Shown here in pieces: positions 34,081 to 42,287 of a DNA stretch of 48,561 nt. Source of the stretch: Lachnospiraceae bacterium (GTDB lineage: Bacteria; Bacillota; Clostridia; Lachnospirales; Lachnospiraceae); the NCBI GenBank assembly GCA_024696945.1, contig JAILGF010000214.1, positions 1-48,561 of the forward strand. Reading direction: 5' to 3'. The position numbers and the translations under genes are program-made. Within the stretch, counting starts at the first letter, position 1; each line of letters starts with the position of its first letter. The notes beneath the pieces were generated by a model that worked only from the letters and a program-made list of their open reading frames with translations, did no database searches and was not told the origin of the DNA.

Positions 34081-35496
34081 ATGACGGATTTTCAAAACCT
34101 GGTTGACGGAATAGAGGCTGCTTCGAGTGTTATGTCGGTAGAGGTAAAGGAGGATGGCTCCTTTGCAGCTCTTAGGATAGTTGCAGGTAACAAGGCTTAT
34201 GTGGATTCAATAGAGAGGCCTGCCGGGGACTATCAGATGTTCCATAATAAATTTATCCCCAACAGTATTTATACGGACTATGTTCCGAGAGACCTCAACT
34301 TTGAGGATTTCTGTTATAGGAGCGCAGTCCGGAAGAAATGTATGCACTCATATGTAAAGCCGCCCCAGATGCCAGTATGGTTCAACATGACCTTTCTGCC
34401 GGTCGGACCCTCCGATGGAAATATCTACTACTGTCTGTATACCATGGAAGTAAATTTTAAGGCCAATACCGAGAGAATGTCCAAGGTGTCTGCAGAACTT
34501 GCATCCGCCGTCCTTGAAACCTGTATAAAGCTTCGCGGTACTTCAGATTTTAGTGCCACTATGCGGGACATTATCGTTGACATAAGAAAACTCTGCAGGG
34601 CCCAGTATTGTACGATACTTCTGATGGATAGCTATGAGAAAAAGTGCACTGTTCTTTGTGAGGATTTTAGTGAAATTGCCGAGCCGCTTCCTGCTGACAG
34701 AGAACTGGGGGATGATTTCTACAGAATAGCTGAGTCATGGGAAGATCTTATCGGAAGCAGCAACTGTATAATAGCCAAGAATGAGCAGGATATGGAGTTC
34801 GTCAAGGAAAAAGATAGGCTTTGGTATGATTCCCTGACTGAGACCGGGGTAAGGAACATTGTTCTTTTCCCGTTGAATTTTAATGATCAACTTTTAGGTT
34901 ATATATGGGCCTGTAATTTTGACGGTGAGCAGACGCCAAAGATCAAGGAAACGTTGGAACTGACAACCTTCATACTGGGATCCGAAATAGCCAACCACAT
35001 GTTGGTTGACCGTTTGAAGATATTAAGTTCCAAAGATATGCTTACAGGCGTTCTTAATCGTAATGAGATGAATAACTATGTGGATAAACTGAGCGGTGAG
35101 AACGGAGAACAGGGAAAAAGTGTCGGAGTGGTATTCGCCGACCTGAACGGACTAAAAACTATAAATGACGAGTTTGGACACGGAGCGGGGGACAATCTGC
35201 TGAAGAATGCCGCTAAAGCGTTGGAGGAAGTATTCCCGGCGGATGCCATATACCGTGCGGGAGGCGATGAATTCTCGGTTATCCTTTTGGGAGTCACGGA
35301 AGAAGAACTTGACGAAAAGGTTAAGGAACTGAAGAAAGCCTGCAAAAAATACGACCATGTTGTTTTTGCCGTAGGAGCGTGTGTGGAATCGGGCTGCAGA
35401 AATGTCCGCAACGCGCTCAAAAACGCCGATCAGAGGATGTATATTGACAAGAGGAATTATTACGAAGCGCACCCCGAGATTAAAAAGAGGCTATAA
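34081..35496 (+). CDS. Diguanylate cyclase (GGDEF) with N-terminal sensory/GAF region
   Basis: The 471-aa soluble protein has a PAS-like N-terminal region (residues 1 to about 130), a GAF-like domain (about 150-310) and a C-terminal GGDEF domain. The GGDEF part has KDMLTGVLNRNEMN, the metal-binding Asp in VFADLNGLKTINDEFGH, and an intact GGDEF at residues 394-398. It should make c-di-GMP from two GTP. The inhibitory RxxD site five residues before GGDEF reads FPAD, so product feedback by this site is missing. It lies 5 kb after the end of the pel-type locus, in the same direction, and 5 bp before the SbcD-like gene. Confidence 0.92.
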   Translation: MTDFQNLVDGIEAASSVMSVEVKEDGSFAALRIVAGNKAYVDSIERPAGDYQMFHNKFIPNSIYTDYVPRDLNFEDFCYRSAVRKKCMHSYVKPPQMPVWFNMTFLPVGPSDGNIYYCLYTMEVNFKANTERMSKVSAELASAVLETCIKLRGTSDFSATMRDIIVDIRKLCRAQYCTILLMDSYEKKCTVLCEDFSEIAEPLPADRELGDDFYRIAESWEDLIGSSNCIIAKNEQDMEFVKEKDRLWYDSLTETGVRNIVLFPLNFNDQLLGYIWACNFDGEQTPKIKETLELTTFILGSEIANHMLVDRLKILSSKDMLTGVLNRNEMNNYVDKLSGENGEQGKSVGVVFADLNGLKTINDEFGHGAGDNLLKNAAKALEEVFPADAIYRAGGDEFSVILLGVTEEELDEKVKELKKACKKYDHVVFAVGACVESGCRNVRNALKNADQRMYIDKRNYYEAHPEIKKRL

Positions 35497-35501
35497 TAAA
35501 T

Positions 35502-36617
35502 ATGAAGATAATTCACTGTGCGGACCTGCATCTGGATTCGAAGCAGGAGGCCAATCTTACAAAGGAACAGGCAAAACTCCGAAAGGGGGAAATACTAAAC
35601 ACCTTTGTTAGGATGGCCGATTATGCTTCTGAAACCGGCGTGTCCGCTATTCTTATATGTGGGGATATGTTTGATAAGTCAAATATTTCCGCCACGGTAA
35701 GGAATACCGTAAAAAACGTATTCTTAACTCATCCCGATATTCATTTCTACTACCTGAAGGGGAATCACGATAACGATAACTTTTTGGACAATGAAGAAAA
35801 TCTTCCTTCCAACCTGTATATGTTCAGATCTGAATGGACCACCTACTCCGAAGCTGACGGAGCTGTGTCGATAACCGGGGCGGAGCTTGGCGGAAACGGT
35901 TCAGGCAGGCTCTATAACTCATTGCTCCTTGACGGTGAAAACTTTAACATTGTCATGCTCCATGGACAGGAGAGTGAAAATGTATCATCAAAAAAGGATA
36001 AAACCGAGCTTGTAAATATCAAAGCTCTAAAGAATAAAAGCATAGACTATCTTGCATTGGGACATATACATACATTTAAGGAAGAAAGGCTTGATGCCAG
36101 AGGTATATACTGCTACAGCGGATGCCTTGAAGGCAGGGGCTTTGATGAATGCGGAGAAAAGGGCTTTGTTCTTCTTGACATCGATACTGTTAACGGTACC
36201 TTGACGCATGATTTTATTCCCTTCGCACAGAGAAGGCTTTATACTGCCGAAGCTGACATCTCTTCCTGCGATACCTCGGATGATGTTATAGATGAAGTAA
36301 ACAGGAGCCTGCGCAGGATGAACTGCATGGACACCGATATGCTGAAGATCGTTCTTGTGGGAGATACGGATATTTCAAGAGAAAGAGATGATGCCTATAT
36401 CCTTGCAGTGTTCAGCGAACGCTTTTTCTTTGCAAAGCTTGAGGATGGCACAAGCCCAAAGGTAAACTATGAAGATTATAAGCTGGACAGATCCCTAAAG
36501 GGTGAGTTCGTCAGATGTGTTCTTGAAGATCCGGAAATCCCGGATGAGGATAAACCGTATGTCATAAAATACGGAATTGACGCCATACTCTCTAAAAACG
36601 GAGGGCATAAGAAATGA
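35502..36617 (+). CDS. SbcD/YhaO-like DNA repair metallophosphoesterase
   Basis: The 371-aa protein carries the full calcineurin-like motif set: HCADLHLD, CGDMFDKS, KGNHDND, MLHGQE and GHIHTF. Members are Mre11/SbcD-type DNA nucleases that act with an SbcC/Rad50-like ATPase. The next gene, overlapping by ATGA, is exactly such an ATPase. The C-terminal part (about 250-371) is a capping/dimer region with no clear motif. The start at 35502 is AATAAATATG without a strong ribosome site, 5 bp after the diguanylate cyclase stop, so coupling to it is likely. Confidence 0.88.
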   Translation: MKIIHCADLHLDSKQEANLTKEQAKLRKGEILNTFVRMADYASETGVSAILICGDMFDKSNISATVRNTVKNVFLTHPDIHFYYLKGNHDNDNFLDNEENLPSNLYMFRSEWTTYSEADGAVSITGAELGGNGSGRLYNSLLLDGENFNIVMLHGQESENVSSKKDKTELVNIKALKNKSIDYLALGHIHTFKEERLDARGIYCYSGCLEGRGFDECGEKGFVLLDIDTVNGTLTHDFIPFAQRRLYTAEADISSCDTSDDVIDEVNRSLRRMNCMDTDMLKIVLVGDTDISRERDDAYILAVFSERFFFAKLEDGTSPKVNYEDYKLDRSLKGEFVRCVLEDPEIPDEDKPYVIKYGIDAILSKNGGHKK

Positions 36618-38662
36618 GGCTGATATCCGCGCATATTGAAAATTTTGGAAAGCTCTCGGACGTTTCCTTCGAGTTTGATCAGGGATTAAATGTTATCTTT
36701 CATGAAAACGGCTGGGGTAAAAGCACATTGGCAGCTTTTATCAGGGCAATGTTTTACGGACTTACGGGAGCAAAAAATGCAAGCATTCTGAACAGCGACC
36801 GCAAAAAATACAGACCGTGGCAAGGCGGGGTATTCGGAGGAAAACTTGTATTTGAGACAAAAGGCAAGAGTTACCTTTTGACAAGAGTGTTCGGAGGAAC
36901 TGATTCCGAGGATGTATTCGAACTGAGAGATTATCCCGCAAATGTTATTTCAACAGACTACGGCACGAAAATAGGCGAGGAACTGTTCGGTATAGATTCT
37001 GCGTCATTTTTAAGAACCATCTTCATAGGACAGAATGATATGGTAACAAATGTTACCGACAGTATTAACTCTAAAGTCGGAAGACTGCTGGACGATTCAG
37101 AGGACCTTAAGGGATATGAAGCAGCTCTGACTGTTCTGAACGACCGTCTTAATTCCTTATCCCCGACAAGAAAAACCGGAAGCATAAGCAAAAGGAGGGG
37201 AGAGATTACCGGCATCGACAGACTGGTAAAGGACGGGAAGGATCTATATAAGAATCTGGAAGAATTGGAGAGGATGACGGATGATCTACGCCGCAGACAG
37301 GTTGAAATCCGGGAAAAGCTTAAAGAAAACGGGCTGGTATTAAAAAAAATATCGGAAGCAAAGGCGGTCAAAACAATTAAGGACCATCGGGAAATGCTTA
37401 TAAACGGTCATAAAGCGAAAGCAGATGCATTAGAGGAATGCCGGAGCTTTTTTAAAGACAAGGTTCCGACTAAGGATGAGATAGACGGAATGCTTGAGTT
37501 CTCCTCGGAGCTTGGTCGTAAGGAGGCTGAGAGGGATGCTTTTAAAAGCCAGCACCAGGAAGAAGAGAAATTAAAGCAAACACTGCATAACGCAGAAAAG
37601 GATGCCGGAATGAATAGTATGTTTATTCTGGGGATAGTCCTTACTGTCTTAGGGTGTGGACTTTGTATGGCGGGACTGATAACTTCTTCCATCCCATTTG
37701 CAATTGCCGGGGGTGCTGCACTGTGCATAGGAATAGTGTTGATCGTGCTTGAAAAGTCTAGATCAAAGGAAAAAACACTTAACCTTCTGAATGCCAGAAA
37801 TGCTTACGATCAATTTCTTGAAAAAAAGAGCACATACGATAAGCTTGACAGAGAATGTAAAGATATATCGGATAGAATTACAGGATTCCTAAACGGGATA
37901 GGTGTGAAAGCGGAGACAAATGTTAATTCACAGCTGTTAAGGCTAAGAGACAGGGCCGATGATTATTATGATGCTTTAGTTTTGGAAAAGGAAGCATTAC
38001 GGGCATTGTCGGATTATGAGAAGGGCAACAAAGGAGTCCTTTCACAAACGGATTACGAAGATCTTCCTAACGAGAATGACGTAGAGCAGGAAAGACAGCT
38101 TTTAGAAGATGAGCTTGAAAAGAACAGGTCGCTTTTGCCGGAGTATGAAGCAAGAAAAAATACACTTAGGGAACAGATTGACGAGTGGGAAGACAATAAG
38201 GAAACGTTAAGACGCCTAAAAGAGATCCAACAGGAAGAAAAACTGGAATTTGATCGCAAAGCCATGGCAAAAAAGGTCCTCGAAAGGGCAAAGGAAAACA
38301 TGACAATGCGTTATGTTGGACCTATTATAGCCGGCTTTAAAAAGTATTATTCCATGATCACAGGTGAAAGTGCTGACAAATTTTATATCGATGCCAACAC
38401 CAAGGTAACGATTGATGAAGCCGGACTTCAGCGTGACACGGGTCTTTTCAGCACCGGGATCAAGGACCTTATAGGCATAGTACTAAGGATTTCCTTAGCA
38501 GATGCTATGTACCCAGATGAACTCCCGATGCTTATAATGGACGATCCGTTTGTCAATTTTGATGACGAAAAAATGTCAAGGGTCACATCATTCCTTGACA
38601 TGGTTTCTGCAAAATACCAGATACTGTACTTTACCTGTTCAGAATTTCGTAGAGTTATATAG
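36614..38662 (+). CDS. SbcC/YhaN-like AAA ATPase with internal membrane hairpin
   Basis: The 682-aa protein begins with the Rad50/RecN-type start MRLISAHIENFGKLSDVSF and a Walker A NGWGKST. Long charged coiled coils follow (about 185-330 and 390-560), interrupted by two membrane segments (about residues 334-378, FILGIVLTVLGCGLCMAGL and GGAALCIGIVLIVL). The C-terminal lobe has STGIKDLIGIVLRISLADA and the Walker B LIMDDPFVNFDD. This is the YhaN arrangement of Firmicutes, partner of YhaO. It overlaps the SbcD-like gene (ATGA). A membrane-bound DNA end-processing complex is inferred; the biological role of YhaN/YhaO is not well settled. Confidence 0.87.
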   Translation: MRLISAHIENFGKLSDVSFEFDQGLNVIFHENGWGKSTLAAFIRAMFYGLTGAKNASILNSDRKKYRPWQGGVFGGKLVFETKGKSYLLTRVFGGTDSEDVFELRDYPANVISTDYGTKIGEELFGIDSASFLRTIFIGQNDMVTNVTDSINSKVGRLLDDSEDLKGYEAALTVLNDRLNSLSPTRKTGSISKRRGEITGIDRLVKDGKDLYKNLEELERMTDDLRRRQVEIREKLKENGLVLKKISEAKAVKTIKDHREMLINGHKAKADALEECRSFFKDKVPTKDEIDGMLEFSSELGRKEAERDAFKSQHQEEEKLKQTLHNAEKDAGMNSMFILGIVLTVLGCGLCMAGLITSSIPFAIAGGAALCIGIVLIVLEKSRSKEKTLNLLNARNAYDQFLEKKSTYDKLDRECKDISDRITGFLNGIGVKAETNVNSQLLRLRDRADDYYDALVLEKEALRALSDYEKGNKGVLSQTDYEDLPNENDVEQERQLLEDELEKNRSLLPEYEARKNTLREQIDEWEDNKETLRRLKEIQQEEKLEFDRKAMAKKVLERAKENMTMRYVGPIIAGFKKYYSMITGESADKFYIDANTKVTIDEAGLQRDTGLFSTGIKDLIGIVLRISLADAMYPDELPMLIMDDPFVNFDDEKMSRVTSFLDMVSAKYQILYFTCSEFRRVI

Positions 38663-38687
38663 GGTTATTTCTACGACAAAATTCACC

Positions 38688-38704
38688 CCAACGCTTCGCG
38701 TTGG
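38688..38704. repeat. Small palindrome between convergent genes
   Basis: CCAACG (38688-38693) pairs with CGTTGG (38699-38704) around CTTCG. There is no T-run on either side, so it is at best a weak terminator. Confidence 0.4.
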
Positions 38705-38758
38705 AGCCGTGTCAAACGTTCTATTCGGGAACATTCGACATAGATCGATCCTGAATTT

Positions 38759-39586
38759 CTAACACTCACACCCCAGTATGATCCCGCCGCGTTCGGCATA
38801 ATAGCTGCATAATCCTCTTGCGGGAACGATTTTAATATCACTGCAATTAAATATGGAACGGATTTTTTCTGCTACGGCGTTTGCAAACTCAAGGCATTCG
38901 ACGTGGCAGATTCTTATTTTACCCTTTGTAAAGCCGTTTGCCTTTAACTGTTCTATGATCTTATCTATCATCCTGCTGTTGCCGCGGCATTTTCCGACCT
39001 GTTCAATGGTTCCTTCCTTGCTGGCGGTACCGAGGATCTTGATATTCATAAAACCGATGGCTGAAGCAATAAGCTTACTTACACGGCCATTCTGAGCCAG
39101 ATTATGAAGAGAGGAAAGTGAAAAATAGAGCTTAAGTCTTTTACGGTATTTTTCTATTGCGGCACAGACCTCTTCAAAGGATTTTCCCTGACTCTTTAAT
39201 TCGGCAAGCTTCTCTAACAGAAGGACCATGCCGGGGCCGGTGGAAAGGGAGTCGATAACATATATTTTAGTGTCGGGATGGGCTTCAAGATACTGTTCCC
39301 TGGCAACGTTGGCCCCCGAATAAGTACCGGAAAGTCCGCTGGTAATGGTGACGCAGTATATTTCATCCGCACCTTCAAAGGCCTTCATCCAGGCATCGAG
39401 AGAGGGGCAGGCCGTATAGGAACGGTCATTATAGGTTGACAGATAGTCCAGAACCTCGTGAACATCAAGGCCTTCATCGTCCGTATAATATCTTTCATCG
39501 GTGGAAATTGAAAGCGGAACCGTTTCAAAACAGATGCCGGGATACTCCTTTAGATCACATGCAGAATCAGCAACAAACTTAACCAT
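38759..39586 (-). CDS. DegV family (fatty-acid-binding, FakB-like) protein
   Basis: The 275-aa product has the DegV start VKFVADSACDL, the Thr/Ser fatty-acid carboxylate site region in CVTITSGLSGTYSGA, and DSLSTGPGMVLLLEKLAEL. FakB-type DegV proteins carry a fatty acid to the kinase FakA, which is not in this window. The ATG at 39586 follows GGAGGGCGCC on the minus strand; a longer upstream frame would overlap the promoter and is rejected. The gene is monocistronic and converges with the SbcC-like gene. Promoter and dyad sequences lie at 39615-39666. Confidence 0.9.
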   Translation of the reverse strand: MVKFVADSACDLKEYPGICFETVPLSISTDERYYTDDEGLDVHEVLDYLSTYNDRSYTACPSLDAWMKAFEGADEIYCVTITSGLSGTYSGANVAREQYLEAHPDTKIYVIDSLSTGPGMVLLLEKLAELKSQGKSFEEVCAAIEKYRKRLKLYFSLSSLHNLAQNGRVSKLIASAIGFMNIKILGTASKEGTIEQVGKCRGNSRMIDKIIEQLKANGFTKGKIRICHVECLEFANAVAEKIRSIFNCSDIKIVPARGLCSYYAERGGIILGCEC

Positions 39587-39614
39587 GGCGCCCTCCGTTA
39601 ATAAAAACCTTGTA

Positions 39615-39666
39615 ATGTAGTAATTAAAACTACATACACTATACCACAGAACTACATTGAATGCAA
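39615..39666 (-). promoter_or_regulatory. Promoter and ATGTAGT/ACTACAT dyad of the DegV gene
   Basis: On the minus strand TTGCAT (39666-39661) and TATAGT (39643-39638) are 17 bp apart. ATGTAGT (39615-39621) and ACTACAT (39629-39635) form a 7-bp dyad over the start-site region, and a further ACTACAT lies at 39651-39657 inside the promoter spacer. This looks like a repressor site. Confidence 0.55.
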
Positions 39667-39769
39667 TAGGCAAATTATTAAAATTATATTATCTTTGAAT
39701 TCCTTTTTACCTTTACTTTTTTTCTTAGTCAAAGTATAATTATTATAAATGACAATAAGGGGGCAATAA

Positions 39770-39800
39770 GGGGTCAGACTCCCTTTAGGGGTCTGACCCC
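39770..39800. repeat. GGGGTCAGAC/GTCTGACCCC palindrome
   Basis: A perfect 10-bp inverted repeat (39770-39779 and 39791-39800) has an 11-nt loop. It stands 7 bp before the phosphoesterase ATG, where a ribosome site is expected. Its form is like small interspersed palindromes seen in many bacterial genomes. Confidence 0.8.
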
Positions 39801-39807
39801 ATTTAAA

Positions 39808-40467
39808 ATGAGATACTATATAGCAGACCTGCATTTCTTCCACGGGAACATGAATTCCAGGATGGATAAGCGTGGATTCGGCAGCGTGGAAGAAATGAAC
39901 GAATACATGATACAAAAATGGAATTCCCGCATCCGGCAAAATGATGATATCGTGGTCCTTGGGGACTTTTCCCTAGGGAAGGGCGAGGAAACCAACGGGA
40001 TCCTAAGAAGGCTAAACGGAAGGAAATTCCTTATAGAAGGAAATCATGACAGATTCTTAAATGACAGGAAGTTCGACAAGAAGCTTTTTCATTGGATCAA
40101 GCCGTATGAGGAAATGAAGGACAATAAACGGAAGGTGGTTCTTTCACATTATCCCATTTTCTGTTACAACGGACAGTACAGACTGAATAAGGAAGGCGAT
40201 GCAAAAACATACATGCTTTTCGGACATGTGCATAATACATTTGACGACAGACTTGTCGGTAAATTCATTAATATAACAAAAAACACCGATGTAATGCTGC
40301 CTTCCGAGGATAGGACAAGGGTCATTCCCTGTCAGATGATAAACTGCTTCTGCATGTTTTCGGATTATACGCCGCTCACACTTGACGAATGGATCGAGCT
40401 TGATGCGAAGCGAAGGATCGATCAGAAGGACGTTTCTCCGGTCGGTTTTTATGAGGAAGAAGGTTAA
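39808..40467 (+). CDS. Metallophosphoesterase family protein
   Basis: The 219-aa protein has the motifs of the calcineurin-like superfamily: ADLHFFHGN, VVLGDFSLG, EGNHDRF, VVLSHYPIF and FGHVHNTF. It should be a soluble two-metal phosphoesterase; the substrate is unknown. The ATG at 39808 is the only start that keeps MRYYIADLHF, the family N-terminus, but no Shine-Dalgarno is seen because the palindrome occupies that position. It lies 4 bp before the response regulator. Confidence 0.85.
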   Translation: MRYYIADLHFFHGNMNSRMDKRGFGSVEEMNEYMIQKWNSRIRQNDDIVVLGDFSLGKGEETNGILRRLNGRKFLIEGNHDRFLNDRKFDKKLFHWIKPYEEMKDNKRKVVLSHYPIFCYNGQYRLNKEGDAKTYMLFGHVHNTFDDRLVGKFINITKNTDVMLPSEDRTRVIPCQMINCFCMFSDYTPLTLDEWIELDAKRRIDQKDVSPVGFYEEEG

Positions 40468-40471
40468 CAAT

Positions 40472-41140
40472 ATGGCACAGATATTACTTGTTGAAGATGA
40501 TAAGGCCATTATAGAAGCCTTACAGAATTATCTAAAGGGTGAACATTTTGAAACTCTTACGGCATCCGGACAAAAGGAAGCTGAGGATGTGCTTGACAAA
40601 CATACTCCGCAGATGCTTTTGGTAGATCTTTCTCTTTCCGATGGCGACGGCTTCGGAGTATGCAATGCCGCAAAAAAGAGAAATATCCCGGTTATTTTCC
40701 TGACCGCATCGGCAGATGAAATGAGTGTGGTCAAGGGGCTCGATATGGGGGCGGATGATTATATTGCTAAACCGTTCAGACCACGTGAGTTAATTTCAAG
40801 GATCAGGAGGGTTTTAAGACAATATGAAGGCGTGTCCAAGGTGCTTTCGCTCGGAGACGGAGTACTTGTTGATACTGAGAAGGGGCAGGTCACAAAAAAC
40901 GGTGAGCCGGTGGAGCTTTCTGCCTTAGAGTACAGACTGCTTACGGTTTTTATAAACAACAAGGGGATCCTGCTTTCAAGAAATAAACTCCTCGAGGATA
41001 TATGGGATATCGGAGGGGACTTTGTTAATGACAATACTCTCACGGTATATATTAAGCGTCTTAGGGAAAAAATCGAGACGGATCCGCAGAATCCGATCAT
41101 CATAAAAACAATGCGCGGCTTAGGATACCGCATGGATTGA
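40472..41140 (+). CDS. OmpR/PhoB family response regulator
   Basis: The 222-aa protein has a receiver domain with acidic pocket VEDD, phospho-acceptor Asp52 (LVDLSLSDGDG), Thr/Ser in LTASADE and Lys100 in AKPF. A winged-helix DNA-binding domain follows (ELSALEYRLLTVFINNKGILLSR, NTLTVYIKRLREKIE, IKTMRGLGYRM). The ATG at 40472 is chosen because GAGGAAGAAGG lies 8 bp upstream. It pairs with the histidine kinase 37 bp downstream. Target genes are unknown; the GH31 gene downstream has its own promoter. Confidence 0.95.
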   Translation: MAQILLVEDDKAIIEALQNYLKGEHFETLTASGQKEAEDVLDKHTPQMLLVDLSLSDGDGFGVCNAAKKRNIPVIFLTASADEMSVVKGLDMGADDYIAKPFRPRELISRIRRVLRQYEGVSKVLSLGDGVLVDTEKGQVTKNGEPVELSALEYRLLTVFINNKGILLSRNKLLEDIWDIGGDFVNDNTLTVYIKRLREKIETDPQNPIIIKTMRGLGYRMD

Positions 41141-41177
41141 TACTAAGCCCAAAACAGGATCAGGGATATAAAGCAAT

Positions 41178-42182
41178 ATGAATATATTCAGAAACAAATC
41201 ATTTTTTTCTATTTTTATTATAATAACCGTTTTGGTAGCGGCGAGTGTGGCAGCGGTTGCATTTTTCTCACTCCCTGCCGCCTTTATAGTACTGGCAGCA
41301 GGCGGTCTGATACTTCTAGTCATATATATTGACGCCCGGAAAAGATACCACCGGATGGAACAGCTAAGCATGGAGCTTGATGAAATACTTCATTCCAATG
41401 ACAGATTTCTTATTACGGAATGTGAAGAAGGCGAGCTGGCAATTCTTTCAAGCTCTATAAGAAAAATGACCTTGAAGCTTAAGGAGCAGGCATCGACTCT
41501 TACGAACGAAAAGCAGGTCCTTACGGATGCGATAGCGGATATTTTCCATCAGATGAGAACCCCGCTCACATCCATGCGCCTTTCATGTTCAATGCTCTCG
41601 GAGGAGGATATTTCATATGAGGATAGGATCAGATTTATAAGGGGAATAAAAAAGCAGCTTGAACGTATGCAGTGGCTGGTGGAAACACTACTTAAGATGT
41701 CCAAGATCGAGGCCGGAACCGTTGCCTTTAAGAGAGAGCATATAGATGTCAGGGAGCTTGTTCAGAAATCCTGCGACCCGCTCCTTATTCCGTTGGAACT
41801 TCGTGACATAAAGCTCGAGATCAATACTAACGGGGCAGGTCTTATCGGAGATATGGACTGGCTGGCCGAAGCGGTGGGCAATATTGTTAAAAACTGTATG
41901 GAACATACTCCAGAGGGCGGAAAGATAACCATAAATGCTGAGGAGAACGCTATTTATACGGTACTTACCGTGGAAGATACCGGTAAAGGCTTTGACAAGA
42001 ATGATATAGCACATATATTTGAGCGTTTTTATAAAGGCAAGAATTCCGGTTCGGAAAGTGTGGGCATAGGCCTTGCCCTTTGCCGTACGATAATCACCGG
42101 TCTTGACGGAACCATAAAAGCCGATAACGGCAAGAACGGCGGCGCCAGATTCGAGATCAGGTTCTATAAGAATGTGGTATGA
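41178..42182 (+). CDS. Membrane histidine kinase
   Basis: The 334-aa kinase has two closely spaced membrane helices (about residues 9-28 and 32-52) with almost no external loop. The HisKA phospho-His is in FHQMRTPLTSM. The HATPase motifs are the N box in VGNIVKNCMEHTPEGG, G1 in VEDTGKGFD, F in HIFERFYKG and G2 in SVGIGLALCRTI. Kinases with such a short sensor usually detect a signal in the membrane or through a partner, as in the BceS type; no partner permease is next to it. It forms a pair with the upstream regulator. Confidence 0.93.
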   Translation: MNIFRNKSFFSIFIIITVLVAASVAAVAFFSLPAAFIVLAAGGLILLVIYIDARKRYHRMEQLSMELDEILHSNDRFLITECEEGELAILSSSIRKMTLKLKEQASTLTNEKQVLTDAIADIFHQMRTPLTSMRLSCSMLSEEDISYEDRIRFIRGIKKQLERMQWLVETLLKMSKIEAGTVAFKREHIDVRELVQKSCDPLLIPLELRDIKLEINTNGAGLIGDMDWLAEAVGNIVKNCMEHTPEGGKITINAEENAIYTVLTVEDTGKGFDKNDIAHIFERFYKGKNSGSESVGIGLALCRTIITGLDGTIKADNGKNGGARFEIRFYKNVV

Positions 42183-42203
42183 TATTTTGAGCAATAAATT
42201 ACA

Positions 42204-42232
42204 TTGACTTTAACCGTAGCATTTGATATTGT
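42204..42232 (+). promoter_or_regulatory. Possible promoter of the GH31 gene
   Basis: TTGACT (42204-42209) and TATTGT (42227-42232) are 17 bp apart. The -10 runs into the repeat half-copy. Confidence 0.5.
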
Positions 42233-42260
42233 CATTCTGAAGACGAAGTCCGAAGAATCT
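42231..42260 (+). repeat. Half copy of the GTCATTCTGA repeat
   Basis: GTCATTCTGA followed by AGACGAAGTCCGAAGAATCT matches the left arm of the palindrome at 8941-8970 with few changes. The right arm is absent. Confidence 0.7.
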
Positions 42261-42287
42261 CAATATATATGGAGGAGGATATAACAA

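Noticed and set aside
34081..35496. Degenerate, inactive GGDEF protein
   Set aside because: The GGDEF motif and metal-binding Asp are intact; only the inhibitory site is missing.
38663..38758. T-run terminator between the SbcC-like gene and degV
   Set aside because: The CCAACG/CGTTGG hairpin has no T-run on either side; termination there is not supported.
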